The notes under the pieces are model-generated. The model worked only from the letters and a program-made list of their open reading frames with translations, was not told where the DNA came from and did no database searches. Positions 42,557 to 52,481 of a DNA stretch of 64,000 bases are shown one piece after another (position 1 is the first letter of the stretch; each line of letters starts with the position of its first letter). The translations under genes and the position numbers were made by a program. Origin of the DNA: Formicincola oecophyllae (GTDB lineage Bacteria > Pseudomonadota > Alphaproteobacteria > Acetobacterales > Acetobacteraceae); contig NZ_CP038231.1 in assembly GCF_006542395.2 (NCBI RefSeq), positions 1,426,001 through 1,490,000 on the forward strand, given 5' to 3'.

Positions 42557-43759
42557 ATGGTTCAAAGGCACACGCGCATGGCAAGCGACACCAAGAGGCG
42601 CATCAGCGTCCTGGGCAGCACGGGCAGCATTGGCACATCAACGGTTTCACTGCTGCGTGACATCAAGGACCAGATCCAAGTGCGCGCTTTGGTGGGGGGG
42701 CGCAACGCCGCTCTCCTAGCGGAGCAGGCACGTGAACTGGGCGCTGAATGGGCCGTGCTGCACGATGAACGCCACTATGATGAATTGAAGGACAGGCTGG
42801 CAGGCACGCCAACCAAGGTGGCTGCAGGCCGCAAGGCCGTTCTGGAAGCCGCAGCCTTGGAAACGGACTGGGCCATGGCCGCCATTACGGGCGCTGCTGG
42901 GTTGGAGCCTGCGCTGGAGGCCGCACGCCACGGCAAAGCCCTGGCCCTGGCCAACAAGGAAGCCCTGGTGTGCGCTGGCGACATTATGCTACGGGTTGTG
43001 CGTGAAGCGGGCTGTGAACTGCTGCCTGTTGATTCAGAGCACAATGCCATTGCCCAGTCCCTGGCTGGCGCCCGCATGGAGGAGGTGGAGAAAATCATCC
43101 TCACCGCTTCAGGTGGCCCCTTCCGCAACGCCACCTTGGCGGAGATGGCCCAAGCCACCCCTGCCCAGGCGCTCAAGCATCCCACATGGTCTATGGGGGC
43201 CAAGATCTCCATCGATTCAGCCTCCATGGCCAACAAGGGGCTGGAGATCATAGAGGCCGCGCGCCTGTTCAACGTGACAGGTGAACAGATTGGCGTGCTT
43301 GTGCACCCGCAATCCGTGGTTCACGGCCTTGTCAGCTACAAGGACGGCAGCTTCATCGCCCAGATGGGGGCTGCCGATATGCGCATTCCCATTTCCCATG
43401 CGCTGGCCTGGCCTGAGCGCATGGCCACATCCTGCGCCAGGCTTGATTTGGCAAAGGTGGGCCAGCTTGACTTCGAACCTGCCGATGAGGGCCGTTTCCG
43501 CCCCTTAGCCTTGGCGCGTGAGGTCCTGGCGGCTGGCGGGGTCGCCCCCACGGTGTTTTCCGCTGCCAATGAAGTAGCTGTGGAGGCCTTTTTGAAGGAA
43601 CGCATCCGCTTTCTCGGCATTGGGGAGGTCATCGCTGGCGCGTTGGACGCCATGGAAGCCAACCCCTCCCCCCAGAGCCTCGATGATGTGCTGCATTGGG
43701 ACAGCAGGGGCCGCACGCTGGCCGAAGGCGTGGTGCGCCAGCTTGAAGGGCGCGCCTGA
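42557..43759 (+). CDS. dxr: 1-deoxy-D-xylulose 5-phosphate reductoisomerase
   Basis: First committed step of the MEP isoprenoid pathway, using NADPH and a divalent metal. The 400 residues contain the nucleotide loop LGSTGSIGTS near 19-28, PVDSEHNA near 156 with the metal-binding Asp and Glu, GAKISIDSASMANKG near 214-228, and HPQSVVHGLVSY near 249. Two starts are possible: 42557, with AGGTT before it, and 42578, with AAAGG ten bases before. The product feeds uppS, two genes upstream. The leader holds competing hairpins. Confidence 0.95.
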   Translation: MVQRHTRMASDTKRRISVLGSTGSIGTSTVSLLRDIKDQIQVRALVGGRNAALLAEQARELGAEWAVLHDERHYDELKDRLAGTPTKVAAGRKAVLEAAALETDWAMAAITGAAGLEPALEAARHGKALALANKEALVCAGDIMLRVVREAGCELLPVDSEHNAIAQSLAGARMEEVEKIILTASGGPFRNATLAEMAQATPAQALKHPTWSMGAKISIDSASMANKGLEIIEAARLFNVTGEQIGVLVHPQSVVHGLVSYKDGSFIAQMGAADMRIPISHALAWPERMATSCARLDLAKVGQLDFEPADEGRFRPLALAREVLAAGGVAPTVFSAANEVAVEAFLKERIRFLGIGEVIAGALDAMEANPSPQSLDDVLHWDSRGRTLAEGVVRQLEGRA

Positions 43760-43764
43760 ACCCC

Positions 43765-45045
43765 ATGGGCATCCATGACATCCTGATTGGGCTGGCGGTG
43801 TTCGGGCTGGTGGTGTTCATCCATGAGTTGGGGCACTTCCTGGCAGCGCGCCTGCGTGGTGTGCCTGTGGAGGTCTTTTCCATCGGTTTCGGGCCAAGCT
43901 TGCTGAAATGGCGTGACCGTTCGGGAACGCTTTGGAAGATCGGCATGCTGCCTTTAGGGGGCTATGTGGCTTTCCATGGCATGATGCCTGAGGAGCCAGA
44001 AGAGGGTGCCTCCCCCCCTACGCCCCCTCTGGAGGAAGGTGCGCCAGCCAAGGAAGGTGCCGTAGGCGCTACTGATGGCACCCCAGCCGCAGTTCATCCA
44101 CAAGCCGCCACGCCTGCACAAACGCCAAGCGCTGCCTGCGGGAACGCAGGGGAGGATAAGCAGGGCGCGCCCTCTCACACATGCCCCCCTGCTGGCTATG
44201 TTTACGACCATGAACCAGTCAGCACGCGCGCGCTGGTGGCGGTTGCTGGGCCAGCGTTTAATTTCTTCCTGGCCATTGGGATTTTCGCTTTCATGTTCGC
44301 CCTGGGCTGCATGCCAGGCAACCATCCGCCCACGGACGTTGCCACCATCATGCCCCAGTCTGCAGCCAAGCAGGCTGGGCTGGCTGCAGGCGACCATATC
44401 GCGGCTGTGGATGGCCAGAAGGTTGGGGAGGCCGCAGACCTACAGGCCCTTCTCAGCAAGCGGCCTGGGCAGCATGTCACGCTTGACGTGGTGCGCGCAG
44501 GCCACAACATGGCTGTGCCTGTGACCCTTGGCACGGAAACAGTGAATGGGCAGCAAATTGGCCGGCTGGGCATCGTCTTCGCCAGGGACTACCTCAAGCC
44601 TGTACCGTGGTGGCAGGCTGTGCCCAGGGCTGTCAGCCATTGCTGGGACCTCAGCACCGGTACGCTGGCCGTCCTGTGGCAGATGCTGACGGGCCAACGC
44701 GATCCGCACCAGCTCTCAGGTGCACTTGGCATCATGCACATGTCTGGCCAGGCTGCTGAGGGGGGGATGGTTGCCCTTATCCTGTTCATGGGGCTGCTTT
44801 CTGCCCATCTAGGGCTGTTCAACCTGCTGCCCGTCCCCATGTTGGATGGCGGCCATCTGGTGTTTCACGGCCTTGAGGCCATCCGCCGGAAGCCCGTTCA
44901 CCCAACGGTGCGTGCCAGGGCTTTTCAAGTTGGGTTGGTATTGGTGCTGGCGCTCTACCTGTTCACCACTTACAATGACCTGCACTTTATGGGGCTGTTT
45001 CATTGGGTGGCGCATTTCTTCACCCACCCCTCAAGCCCTGCCTAA
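43765..45045 (+). CDS. rseP: Site-2 intramembrane metalloprotease RseP
   Basis: A zinc protease of the inner membrane that cuts anti-sigma factors and leftover signal peptides. HELGH at 20-24 in the first helix binds zinc; the third ligand is Asp in VPMLDGGHL near 359. One PDZ domain (about 190-275, with AAKQAGLAAGDHI) is present, where E. coli has two. Between GGYVAFHG and the second membrane helix (ALVAVAGPAFNFFLA near 155-169) lies an Ala/Pro/Glu-rich insertion of about 75 residues with two cysteines. It follows dxr by five bases and precedes bamA, a standard order. Confidence 0.93.
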   Translation: MGIHDILIGLAVFGLVVFIHELGHFLAARLRGVPVEVFSIGFGPSLLKWRDRSGTLWKIGMLPLGGYVAFHGMMPEEPEEGASPPTPPLEEGAPAKEGAVGATDGTPAAVHPQAATPAQTPSAACGNAGEDKQGAPSHTCPPAGYVYDHEPVSTRALVAVAGPAFNFFLAIGIFAFMFALGCMPGNHPPTDVATIMPQSAAKQAGLAAGDHIAAVDGQKVGEAADLQALLSKRPGQHVTLDVVRAGHNMAVPVTLGTETVNGQQIGRLGIVFARDYLKPVPWWQAVPRAVSHCWDLSTGTLAVLWQMLTGQRDPHQLSGALGIMHMSGQAAEGGMVALILFMGLLSAHLGLFNLLPVPMLDGGHLVFHGLEAIRRKPVHPTVRARAFQVGLVLVLALYLFTTYNDLHFMGLFHWVAHFFTHPSSPA

Positions 45046-45222
45046 CGCGCTGGGAAGCTGTCCCCTGGCGCGCCATGGCGGGGTGGGGGGCGCTTCATCC
45101 TTGCGCCAGAACAGGTTAATCAGTTAGTGCTTGATGAAACGGGGGGCTGTTCCCTTGCCTCATCTGACCAACCCCGCTGCCCGGCTGTGGCAATCTGGAC
45201 GGGAAAATCTGCCTTGGCAGCC

Positions 45223-47838
45223 ATGCGCCTGAAAAAAATTCCTTTCACGGGCCTGAACGGCCACACCACCCAACGCCCCAGGGGGCTGGCCCTAAGCAGG
45301 GCCGCTGGGTGCTTGGCGCTTTCAGCGTTCGTCACAGCCATGGGGGCTGCGCAAGCCCACGCCGCGCCACGCCGCAGCCACCACCCGGCCATGCATGTTG
45401 TCAGCGCTGGCGCCCCCAGCGCGCCACGTGCCTTCGGCAACCTCATCTCAGCCATCATTATCGAGGGCAACAACCGCATTGAGAATAGCACCGTCCTTTC
45501 CTATATGACGGTGCAACCAGGCGACACCTTCAGCCGCGATGCCATCAGCCGCTCCCTCAAGACGCTTTACGCCACGGGGTTATTCAAAGACGTCCTCATG
45601 AAGCGGGAGGGCAACACCTTGGTGGTCAAGGTGATTGAGAACCCCATCGTCAACCGCATCGTGTTCGAGGGCAACATGGCGGTGAAGGACAATGAACTCC
45701 TGCGTGAGATCGCCTTGCGCGCCCGCGCCGTGTTTTCCCCCCAGCAGGTGGCTGTGGACAGGCAGAAGATCCTGAACTTCTACGCTTCCAAATCGCGCTT
45801 CGGCACCACGGTGACGCCACAAATCATCAAGCTTTCGCACAACCGCGTTGACGTTGTGTTCAACATCAACGAATCGCCCATCTCAATGGTGCGCAAAATC
45901 GTTTTCGTGGGTAACAAGTACTATTCGGAAGGTGACCTGGCCGCTGTCATCTCCTCCAAGGAATCGGCCTGGTACCGTTTCCTCTCCAACGCTGACGAAT
46001 ACAACCCCGGCCGCGTGCGCTACGATATGGAGCTCCTCAAGCGGCATTACCTCCACACTGGCTTCGTGGACTTCAAGATCGTCAACGCCACAGGCGAAAT
46101 GTCGCCTGACCACAAAACCTTCATGATCACCTACACCCTCCATGAAGGGCCGCGCTACAATTTGGACAAAATCAGCATCCGCTCCAACATCAAGGGCGTC
46201 ACCCCCAAGATGATGAAGCCACTGGTGCAGGTCTACCTTCACCAAATTTATGACGGCACGGCCATCCAGGACAATGCCGAGAACATGCAGGACTGGCTGC
46301 AGGACCACGGCCACCCCTTCGCTGTGGTGCGCACCGATATTGCCCGCAACCCTGAAAAGCGCCGCATCGACCTTTTGTTCGATATCGGCGAGATGCCGCG
46401 CGCCTACGTGGAGCGCATCGACATCAATGGCAACACCATCACCCGCGATGGCGTCATCAGGCGCGACCTGCCCGTAGCTGAGGGGGACGCTTACACGCCG
46501 GCCGCGCGCAAATACATGAAAATGGCCATCATGGACATGGGCTATTTCAAGAACGCCTCTGTGGAGCAATCGGAAGGCTCAGCGCCTGATAAGGTCAACC
46601 TGGTGGCCAGCGTGGTGGAGAAGCCCACCGGCGAGTTCTCCCTGGGTGGCGGCTACTCAACGGACGTTGGCGTGCTGGGCAATCTGGCTCTTAAGCAGCA
46701 CAACCTGCTGGGCACAGGCATTGACGCGGGCTTCTCAGGCACCATCGCTTATTACGAAAAGCAGGCTGACCTGACCTTCACAGACCCTTACTTCATGAAC
46801 CGCAACCTGGTGGCCGGGGCTGACTTCTACTTCACGCAGAACAACTACCAGACCTACCAGAAGTACAACGAAGGGCAGTATGGCGGCGACTTGCGCGCTG
46901 GCTACTCCTTCAACCGCTACCTTTCGCAGGAATGGACCTACACCCTGGTGGATCGCCAGGTCGGCAACTCCATGCCGTGCAAAAGCTACCTGCCTGGGCG
47001 TTGCTACCCTTACTACCAGGAGGATGCCTCCTCGGTGTTCGTGCAAAACTCAACAGGCTGGACGCTGCTTTCGCAGCTCAGCACCAACTTCACCTATGAC
47101 AGGCGCGACAACCGCGTGCGGCCCCATTCCGGCTTCATCCTGAATGCCGGCGGCGACTTTGCCGGCATTGGCGGTGATGAGCAGTACCTCCGCGGCAAGT
47201 TCAACGGCGCCTACTACATTCCCCTTGACGACCTGACGGGCAACAATCTGTGGACGTTCCGCCTCAAAGGTGGCGTTGGCTACATGGGCAATTGGAGCAA
47301 GGGCGGCAACGTCAACATCATCGACAACTTCTACCTGGGCGGCGCCAACCTGCGCGGCTTCATGCAAGGTGGCGTTGGGCCGCGTTCAGGCCATGTGAAG
47401 TGCAAGCCAGGCAACAATGGCGGCCTGGGGCCAGGGGAATCTAAGCGTGGCGGCTTCAATGGCTACTGCCCCTGGGAAGGCCAGGACGACTTCATCGGCG
47501 GCAACTTCATGTACACAGCTTCCGCGCAGCTTGATTACCCCCTGCCTATGGGGGAGGCGCTGGGCATTTCCGGCCGTGCCTTTATTGACGCAGGCAGCTT
47601 GTTTGGCGTGCGCGTTCCTTACAAGCACAACTTGCACAAGGGCGCCTCCTGGCTTTCCAACGGGGGGGCGGCTACCCCCATCACGGGTGACAGCGCCTTG
47701 CCGCGCGTCTCAGGGGGCCTGGGCATTTCCTGGAAAAGCCCCTTTGGGCTTGTCAACATCGATGGCGCCGTTCCCATCCGCAAGGAGCGTGGCGACAAGA
47801 CCTACCCCATCCGCTTTGGTTTTGGTCAGCAATTCTAA
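45223..47838 (+). CDS. bamA: Outer membrane protein assembly factor BamA
   Basis: Folds and inserts beta-barrel proteins into the outer membrane. The 871 residues have a signal peptide ending near residue 46 (AQAHA), five POTRA repeats from about 70 to 455, and a 16-strand barrel from about 465. LRGFMQGG near 710 is the conserved loop-6 motif (VRGF-like). The barrel has two cysteine pairs, near 586/593 and 726/748, that should face outside. The ATG at 45223 is preferred over a GTG at 45127, which would bury the signal peptide; its ribosome site is weak. Followed by skp and the lipid A genes. Confidence 0.95.
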   Translation: MRLKKIPFTGLNGHTTQRPRGLALSRAAGCLALSAFVTAMGAAQAHAAPRRSHHPAMHVVSAGAPSAPRAFGNLISAIIIEGNNRIENSTVLSYMTVQPGDTFSRDAISRSLKTLYATGLFKDVLMKREGNTLVVKVIENPIVNRIVFEGNMAVKDNELLREIALRARAVFSPQQVAVDRQKILNFYASKSRFGTTVTPQIIKLSHNRVDVVFNINESPISMVRKIVFVGNKYYSEGDLAAVISSKESAWYRFLSNADEYNPGRVRYDMELLKRHYLHTGFVDFKIVNATGEMSPDHKTFMITYTLHEGPRYNLDKISIRSNIKGVTPKMMKPLVQVYLHQIYDGTAIQDNAENMQDWLQDHGHPFAVVRTDIARNPEKRRIDLLFDIGEMPRAYVERIDINGNTITRDGVIRRDLPVAEGDAYTPAARKYMKMAIMDMGYFKNASVEQSEGSAPDKVNLVASVVEKPTGEFSLGGGYSTDVGVLGNLALKQHNLLGTGIDAGFSGTIAYYEKQADLTFTDPYFMNRNLVAGADFYFTQNNYQTYQKYNEGQYGGDLRAGYSFNRYLSQEWTYTLVDRQVGNSMPCKSYLPGRCYPYYQEDASSVFVQNSTGWTLLSQLSTNFTYDRRDNRVRPHSGFILNAGGDFAGIGGDEQYLRGKFNGAYYIPLDDLTGNNLWTFRLKGGVGYMGNWSKGGNVNIIDNFYLGGANLRGFMQGGVGPRSGHVKCKPGNNGGLGPGESKRGGFNGYCPWEGQDDFIGGNFMYTASAQLDYPLPMGEALGISGRAFIDAGSLFGVRVPYKHNLHKGASWLSNGGAATPITGDSALPRVSGGLGISWKSPFGLVNIDGAVPIRKERGDKTYPIRFGFGQQF

Positions 47839-48025
47839 AGGCCAGCGCCAAGCTGTGGGGGTGGCAGGATGCCCCCTTATGGCGTAACGATGGGTCCAGG
47901 AACGGTGGTCTGGCCCTTCAGCGCCACGACCGCAGGACGGGTAGGGCGCCCCACTGTTGAGCTTACCCAGCCCCGCCCCTGCCAGGCCACGCCGGGCCAT
48001 GTTGCACTTTGCGCCGGAGAACGTC

Positions 48026-48940
48026 ATGAGAAGCCATCCCAAGCCCTTTTTCCTGAAGGCCGCCACAGCGCTCACGCTGGCCATGGCTGTGGTGCCGCTT
48101 GGAAACGGCGCGCAGGCCGCTGACGCAGCCTCTGGGCAGAAATGGTTCACCCCTAAAGCCGAGGCCCCAGCCCCCCAGCCGCAACCCCGCCCCCGCCCAG
48201 CGCCGCGCCGTCGCGCTGTCCCCGTGCCAGTTGCAGCTGAGGAGGACGATGGCCCCTCCCCTGAGGAAATGGGCCCGCAGGCGCCACCTTTGCTGCCGCT
48301 GCCGCCTGTTCCCACCGTGGCGGCCATCCCCAAGGAGGCGCCGCCGCCCACAGCGGTTATTGGCATCATCAGCATTCAGGGGGTCATGCAGCTTTCCTCA
48401 GCGGCGCAGGAAATCCAGCAAGTGCTGGGGGCGCGGCGCGACAAGCTGGCCCAGGCTGTCCACAAGGAGGAGGGTGCTTGGCGCGCTGAGCAACGCAAAC
48501 TGCAAATGCAGGCCCGTTCCCTGACAGCAGACCAGATCCAGCTGCGCGAACGCCACCTGCAGGAACGCCGCGCCCGTGACCAGCGCGATTTCGGCAACCA
48601 GGCCCGCATCATCCAGGAAGCTTACCAGGTGGCCTTCCACCAGATTGAACGCGTCCTTGAGGAGCCAAACGGCATCATCGCCCGCGTTTCCGCCGCCCAT
48701 AGCATGAACCTGGTTTTCCATGCTGAACAGGTGGTGCTGCACGTTGCTGGCCAGGACATCACGCAGGAGGTGGCCAACCACCTTAACCAAGTTATGCCGC
48801 ACGTGGCCATCCCCGCTGAAGGGGTCGACCCTGAAGCGCTCGCCCGTTCTGGCAAAGTGCCCACAACAGCTGATGAGGAGGCGCGCCCCATGCCCCCAGG
48901 CACCCAGCAGAACCACCCGGCCAAGCCAGCCAAAAAATGA
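48026..48940 (+). CDS. OmpH/Skp-family periplasmic chaperone with proline-rich linker
   Basis: A 304-residue exported protein. The signal peptide ends near 31 (GAQA). Residues 45-110 are strongly Pro/Arg/Ala/Glu-rich and not part of Skp. The Skp-like part starts with [20 protein letters not shown] near 111 and continues as a long charged helical pair ([21 protein letters not shown] to about 235), the tentacles that hold unfolded outer-membrane proteins. A Pro-rich tail ends it. GGAG precedes the ATG. Position after bamA and before lpxD is the classic place of skp. The last codons overlap lpxD in ATGA. Confidence 0.85.
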   Translation: MRSHPKPFFLKAATALTLAMAVVPLGNGAQAADAASGQKWFTPKAEAPAPQPQPRPRPAPRRRAVPVPVAAEEDDGPSPEEMGPQAPPLLPLPPVPTVAAIPKEAPPPTAVIGIISIQGVMQLSSAAQEIQQVLGARRDKLAQAVHKEEGAWRAEQRKLQMQARSLTADQIQLRERHLQERRARDQRDFGNQARIIQEAYQVAFHQIERVLEEPNGIIARVSAAHSMNLVFHAEQVVLHVAGQDITQEVANHLNQVMPHVAIPAEGVDPEALARSGKVPTTADEEARPMPPGTQQNHPAKPAKK

Positions 48941-50001
48941 CCGCAACTACCGCCGCAGGGCGCGCGCAGGCTGGTGACGGGCGCTTTTTCGCTAGCGCTG
49001 GCCCCTTCACGCTGGCGCAGGTGGTTGAAGCGGCGGGCGCAGGCGTGACGCTGCCCCCTGGCAGCGCTGGCACCATCATCACAGGGGTGGCCCCCCTTGG
49101 TAGCGCAGTCCCTGGGGAGGTCAGCTTCCTGGCCAACCGCCATTACGCGCCCGCCCTGCGCAGTACCAAGGCCAGCGCCGTCATCACCTTGCCTGCTTTC
49201 AATGCTGACGTGCCAGCTGGCTGCCTAGGGCTGCCTACAAACCAACCTTACCTGGCCTGGGCGCGCGTGGCGCGCCTGTTCCATCCTGAAAAGGCGCCTA
49301 GCGGCACCATCCACCCCACAGCGGTTGTGGCGCCCAGCGCTAAGCTGGGTGCTGGGTGCACCATCGGCCCCTTGGCTGTTGTGGAGGAAGAGGTTGTTCT
49401 AGGCCCAGGTTGCGTGGTGGAGGCCCACGCCCACATTGCAGCGCATGTGGTTATGGGCGCTGGCTGCCGCATTGGGTCTGGCGCCAGCCTCTCCCATGCG
49501 CTTTTGGGCGACAAGGTGCGCGTGTTCCCAGGCGCACGCATTGGGCAGGATGGTTTTGGCTTCACCCCAGGCCCTGATGGTTTCGAGGATGTGCCCCAGC
49601 TGGGACGCGTCATCCTGGAAGATGGGGTGCAAGTGGGCGCCAACACCACCATTGACCGTGGTTCAGCGCGTGACACCGTGATTGGCGCTGGCACGCGCAT
49701 CGATAACCTTGTGCAGATAGGCCACAATGTCCAAACAGGCCGTGGGTGTGTCATCGTGGCGCAGGCTGGGGTTTCAGGATCCACCACGCTGGAAGACCAC
49801 GTGACGCTGGCTGCGCAGGCTGGCCTGGTGGGGCACATCACCATTGGTAAGGGCGCGCGTGTGGGGGCGCAATGTGGCGTCATGGATGATGTGCCGCCAG
49901 GCGCTGACGTCATCGGCAGCCCGGCCATGCCTTTTTGGGAGTTTTTCCGCAATGTCGCCTTCCTGCGGCGCTTGGCGCGCAAGCCACGCCACAGTTCCTG
50001 A
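48937..50001 (+). CDS. lpxD: UDP-3-O-acylglucosamine N-acyltransferase
   Basis: Adds the second acyl chain in lipid A synthesis. The 354 residues have an N-terminal uridine-binding domain (to about 110), then a left-handed beta-helix of hexapeptide repeats. The catalytic His is in IGHNVQTG near 262, followed by [17 protein letters not shown]. The C-terminal helix has [11 protein letters not shown]. The start overlaps the skp stop by four bases. Six cysteine-poor turns and a GQDGFGF segment near 203 match the family. Confidence 0.95.
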   Translation: MTATTAAGRAQAGDGRFFASAGPFTLAQVVEAAGAGVTLPPGSAGTIITGVAPLGSAVPGEVSFLANRHYAPALRSTKASAVITLPAFNADVPAGCLGLPTNQPYLAWARVARLFHPEKAPSGTIHPTAVVAPSAKLGAGCTIGPLAVVEEEVVLGPGCVVEAHAHIAAHVVMGAGCRIGSGASLSHALLGDKVRVFPGARIGQDGFGFTPGPDGFEDVPQLGRVILEDGVQVGANTTIDRGSARDTVIGAGTRIDNLVQIGHNVQTGRGCVIVAQAGVSGSTTLEDHVTLAAQAGLVGHITIGKGARVGAQCGVMDDVPPGADVIGSPAMPFWEFFRNVAFLRRLARKPRHSS

Positions 50002-50165
50002 AAGGCCCCTTCCCAAGGGGGCGGGGGAAAAGCAGCTTTGCAAAGCTGGTTGATGGCCAAGCGCTGCCCTGGATGGTAAAGCCCATGGTGAGAGAACAGA
50101 AAACGGTCCAGGGCAGGCCTGTCATGCCCCCTGACAGGCCATCACACAGCACAGGGAGCGAACGC

Positions 50166-50636
50166 GTGAGCGCAGAAGCTGAAAAAACCCACGAAGTCCC
50201 CGCAAGCGCCGACATCACGCGCATCATGCAGGCCATTCCGCACCGCTACCCTTTCCTGCTGATTGACCGCATGGAGAACATCGTTGCAGGTGAATCGGCA
50301 GTCGGCATCAAGAACGTTACGTTCAACGAGCCTTACTTCCAAGGTCACTTCCCCGCCAAACCTGTCATGCCAGGCGTGCTCATCATCGAAGCCATGGCCC
50401 AGACGGCGGCCACCTTGGTGGTGCTGACTCTTGGTGACGTCTTTGACGGCAAGTTGGTCTATTTCATGACCATTGAGAACGCCAAGTTCCGCCGCCCGGT
50501 CGGCCCTGGCGATGTCCTTGAACTGCATGTGGAGAAAGAGCGCCAGCGCGCCAATGTTTGGCGTTTTCACGGTACCGCCAAAGTGGGCGATGTTGTGGTG
50601 GCGCAGGCTACCTTCAGCGCCATGATCATGGGCTGA
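50166..50636 (+). CDS. fabZ: 3-hydroxyacyl-[acyl-carrier-protein] dehydratase FabZ
   Basis: A hot-dog fold dehydratase in fatty acid elongation; it competes with LpxA for hydroxyacyl-ACP, which is why it sits in lipid A clusters. The 156 residues have IPHRYPFLLID near 24-34, the catalytic His61 in QGHFPAKPVMPG and Glu75 in VLIIEAMAQ. The start is read as GTG at 50166: AGGGAG lies eight bases upstream and homologues begin here. ATGs at 50085 and 50124 would add unconserved residues. The lpxA start follows three bases after the stop. Confidence 0.93.
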   Translation: MSAEAEKTHEVPASADITRIMQAIPHRYPFLLIDRMENIVAGESAVGIKNVTFNEPYFQGHFPAKPVMPGVLIIEAMAQTAATLVVLTLGDVFDGKLVYFMTIENAKFRRPVGPGDVLELHVEKERQRANVWRFHGTAKVGDVVVAQATFSAMIMG

Positions 50637-50639
50637 GCC

Positions 50640-51494
50640 ATGAAGGCACACGCAGCTGCTGCGGCTGGCGCTGCAATCCACCCCACAGCCCAGGTGGCGC
50701 CTGGTGCCGTTCTGGGCGCTGGCGTTACCGTGGGGCCGTGGTGCGTTGTGGGTCCTTATGTGCGCTTGGGCGCTGGGGTGCGGCTGCACAGCGCTGTGGT
50801 GGTGGAAGGCCACACCATTTTGGAGGATGGTGTGGAGGTCTACCCCTTTTGCACCATTGGGTTGCCCCCCCAGGACCTCAAATACGCTGACGAACCCACA
50901 AGCTGCGTGGTGGGCGCGCGCACAGTGCTGCGCGAAGGCGTCACCATTCACCGTGGCACGGGCCCTGGTGGTGGCACCCATGTGGGGGCGGACTGCCTGC
51001 TGATGGTTCATGCCCATGTGGCCCATGACTGCCGCTTGGGCGATGGCGTCATCATCGTCAACAATGTGGTGATGGGCGGCCATGTGGTGATTGGCGATGG
51101 CGCCCGCATCATGGGGTCAGCTGCCCTTCACCAGTTTGTGCGTGTGGGCGCTGGCGCCGTTGTAGGGGGGTTGTGCGGCGTGGAGCGTGACGTCATCCCT
51201 TATGGCAGCGTTCTTGGCAACAGGGCGCGCCTGGCTGGGTTGAACTGGGTGGGGCTGAAGCGCGCTGGCGTGCCTGACGAGGAAGTGCGTTTGATGCGGC
51301 GCGCTTTCCGTGCGCTTTACCCGCGCCCTACCAAAGTTGGGAACAAAGGCGCTGGGCCCGTTCTGCGCGAACGCTTGCCAGCTGTGCGCGCCGCTTACGG
51401 CCACCACCCCCGCATCGCTGAAATGCTGGACTTTATGGAGGCTCCAAGCAAGCGTGGCCTGACCAGCCCTGACCGCCTCTGTGATGAGGGCTGA
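50640..51494 (+). CDS. lpxA: Acyl-[ACP]--UDP-N-acetylglucosamine O-acyltransferase
   Basis: First step of lipid A synthesis, a trimer of left-handed beta-helices. The 284 residues start with hexapeptide repeats (IHPTAQVAPGAVLG) and keep the catalytic His in LMVHAHVAHDC near 119-129. The C-terminal helical domain begins with LAGLNWVGLKRAGV near 196-209. It starts three bases after fabZ and overlaps lpxI by eleven bases, so the lpxD-fabZ-lpxA-lpxI genes are one transcript. Confidence 0.95.
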   Translation: MKAHAAAAAGAAIHPTAQVAPGAVLGAGVTVGPWCVVGPYVRLGAGVRLHSAVVVEGHTILEDGVEVYPFCTIGLPPQDLKYADEPTSCVVGARTVLREGVTIHRGTGPGGGTHVGADCLLMVHAHVAHDCRLGDGVIIVNNVVMGGHVVIGDGARIMGSAALHQFVRVGAGAVVGGLCGVERDVIPYGSVLGNRARLAGLNWVGLKRAGVPDEEVRLMRRAFRALYPRPTKVGNKGAGPVLRERLPAVRAAYGHHPRIAEMLDFMEAPSKRGLTSPDRLCDEG

Positions 51495-52353
51495 AAGCGC
51501 CCTCCCTTCTAGCACCCCTCCCAGGGCCATAGGTATTGTAGCAGGTGCTGGGCCTTTGCCTTCTGAGCTGGCCGGCCAGCTTCAGCGCCAAGGGGTGGCT
51601 GTGTTCGTTGTGGCGCTGGAAGGCTTCGCTGATGAAAGGCTGCTGGCCCCCTATCCCCACTGCACTGTGCGGCTGGGGGCGGTTGGCGCTCTGCTAGCGG
51701 CCTTGCGCCAACACCATTGCCGTGATGTGGTTCTGATTGGCCCCATCAAGCGCCCGCACTGGCGCGCCATGCGCCCAGACGCCACAGGCGCCCTGATGCT
51801 GGCGCGGTTGGGGAAAGCCATTTGGGGCGGGGATGACCACCTACTGCGCGCTGTGGTGAAGCTGTTAGAGGGGGAGGGGTTTTGGGTGCGTGGCGCCCAT
51901 GAATTCCTGGCCAGCCATGTGGGCGACCCTGGCCAGCAAGGGCGCCACAGCCCAGACCAGCAGGCCATGGCCGACATGCGTCAGGCGGCGCGCATTAACC
52001 GTGCCTTAGCAGCAGAGGACATCGGGCAAGGGTGCGTGGTCAGAAAAGGTCAGGTTTTGGCTGTGGAGGCCTTGGAAGGCACTGACGCCATGTTGGCGCG
52101 CTGCCAAGGCTTGGTGGCGCTGGCAGGTGGGGTGGAAGGCGAACGGGCTGGGCTTTTGTACAAAAGCGCCAAACATGGTCAGGACATCCGCGTGGACATG
52201 CCAGCCCTGGGACCAGAGACCATCAGGGGGGCCGCCAAGGCCGGCTTGGCTGGCGTGGGGTATGAGGCTGGCAGCACGTTGCTCATCGCTCCAGACGAAA
52301 CCAGCGCCCTGGCTGACAGGCTTGGGCTTTTCCTTTATGGCCTTCAGTTGTGA
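51484..52353 (+). CDS. lpxI: UDP-2,3-diacylglucosamine diphosphatase LpxI
   Basis: Alphaproteobacterial replacement for LpxH; it cleaves UDP-2,3-diacylglucosamine to lipid X. The 289 residues have the DUF1009 layout: an N-terminal domain with IGIVAGAGPLPSELAGQL near 15-32 and IGPIKRPHW, and a C-terminal domain with YKSAKHGQDIRVDMPALGPETI near 225-246 and GVGYEAGSTLLIA near 258-270. ATG at 51484 is used, with a GTG at 51481 also possible. It lies where lpxI belongs, but the usual next gene, lpxB, is not here. Confidence 0.92.
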   Translation: MRAESALPSSTPPRAIGIVAGAGPLPSELAGQLQRQGVAVFVVALEGFADERLLAPYPHCTVRLGAVGALLAALRQHHCRDVVLIGPIKRPHWRAMRPDATGALMLARLGKAIWGGDDHLLRAVVKLLEGEGFWVRGAHEFLASHVGDPGQQGRHSPDQQAMADMRQAARINRALAAEDIGQGCVVRKGQVLAVEALEGTDAMLARCQGLVALAGGVEGERAGLLYKSAKHGQDIRVDMPALGPETIRGAAKAGLAGVGYEAGSTLLIAPDETSALADRLGLFLYGLQL

Positions 52354-52481
52354 AGGTGACTGTGAAAGCTGGCAATAAAAAATGGCAGGCTATGGAAAAG
52401 CTGGGCTGAACCGTCCCTTTGGGCCCAGTGCCCCTTGGGTGTAACCTGCTCCCTCCCACCTTGCAGCAAAGGCAACATTCC

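Noticed and set aside
44000-44200. Frameshift in rseP suspected from the odd linker
   Set aside because: The frame is continuous and family motifs resume correctly after it, so it is an insertion rather than a break.
49935-50165. Upstream extension of fabZ overlapping the end of lpxD
   Set aside because: The extra residues are not part of FabZ, and the GTG at 50166 has a well-placed ribosome site.
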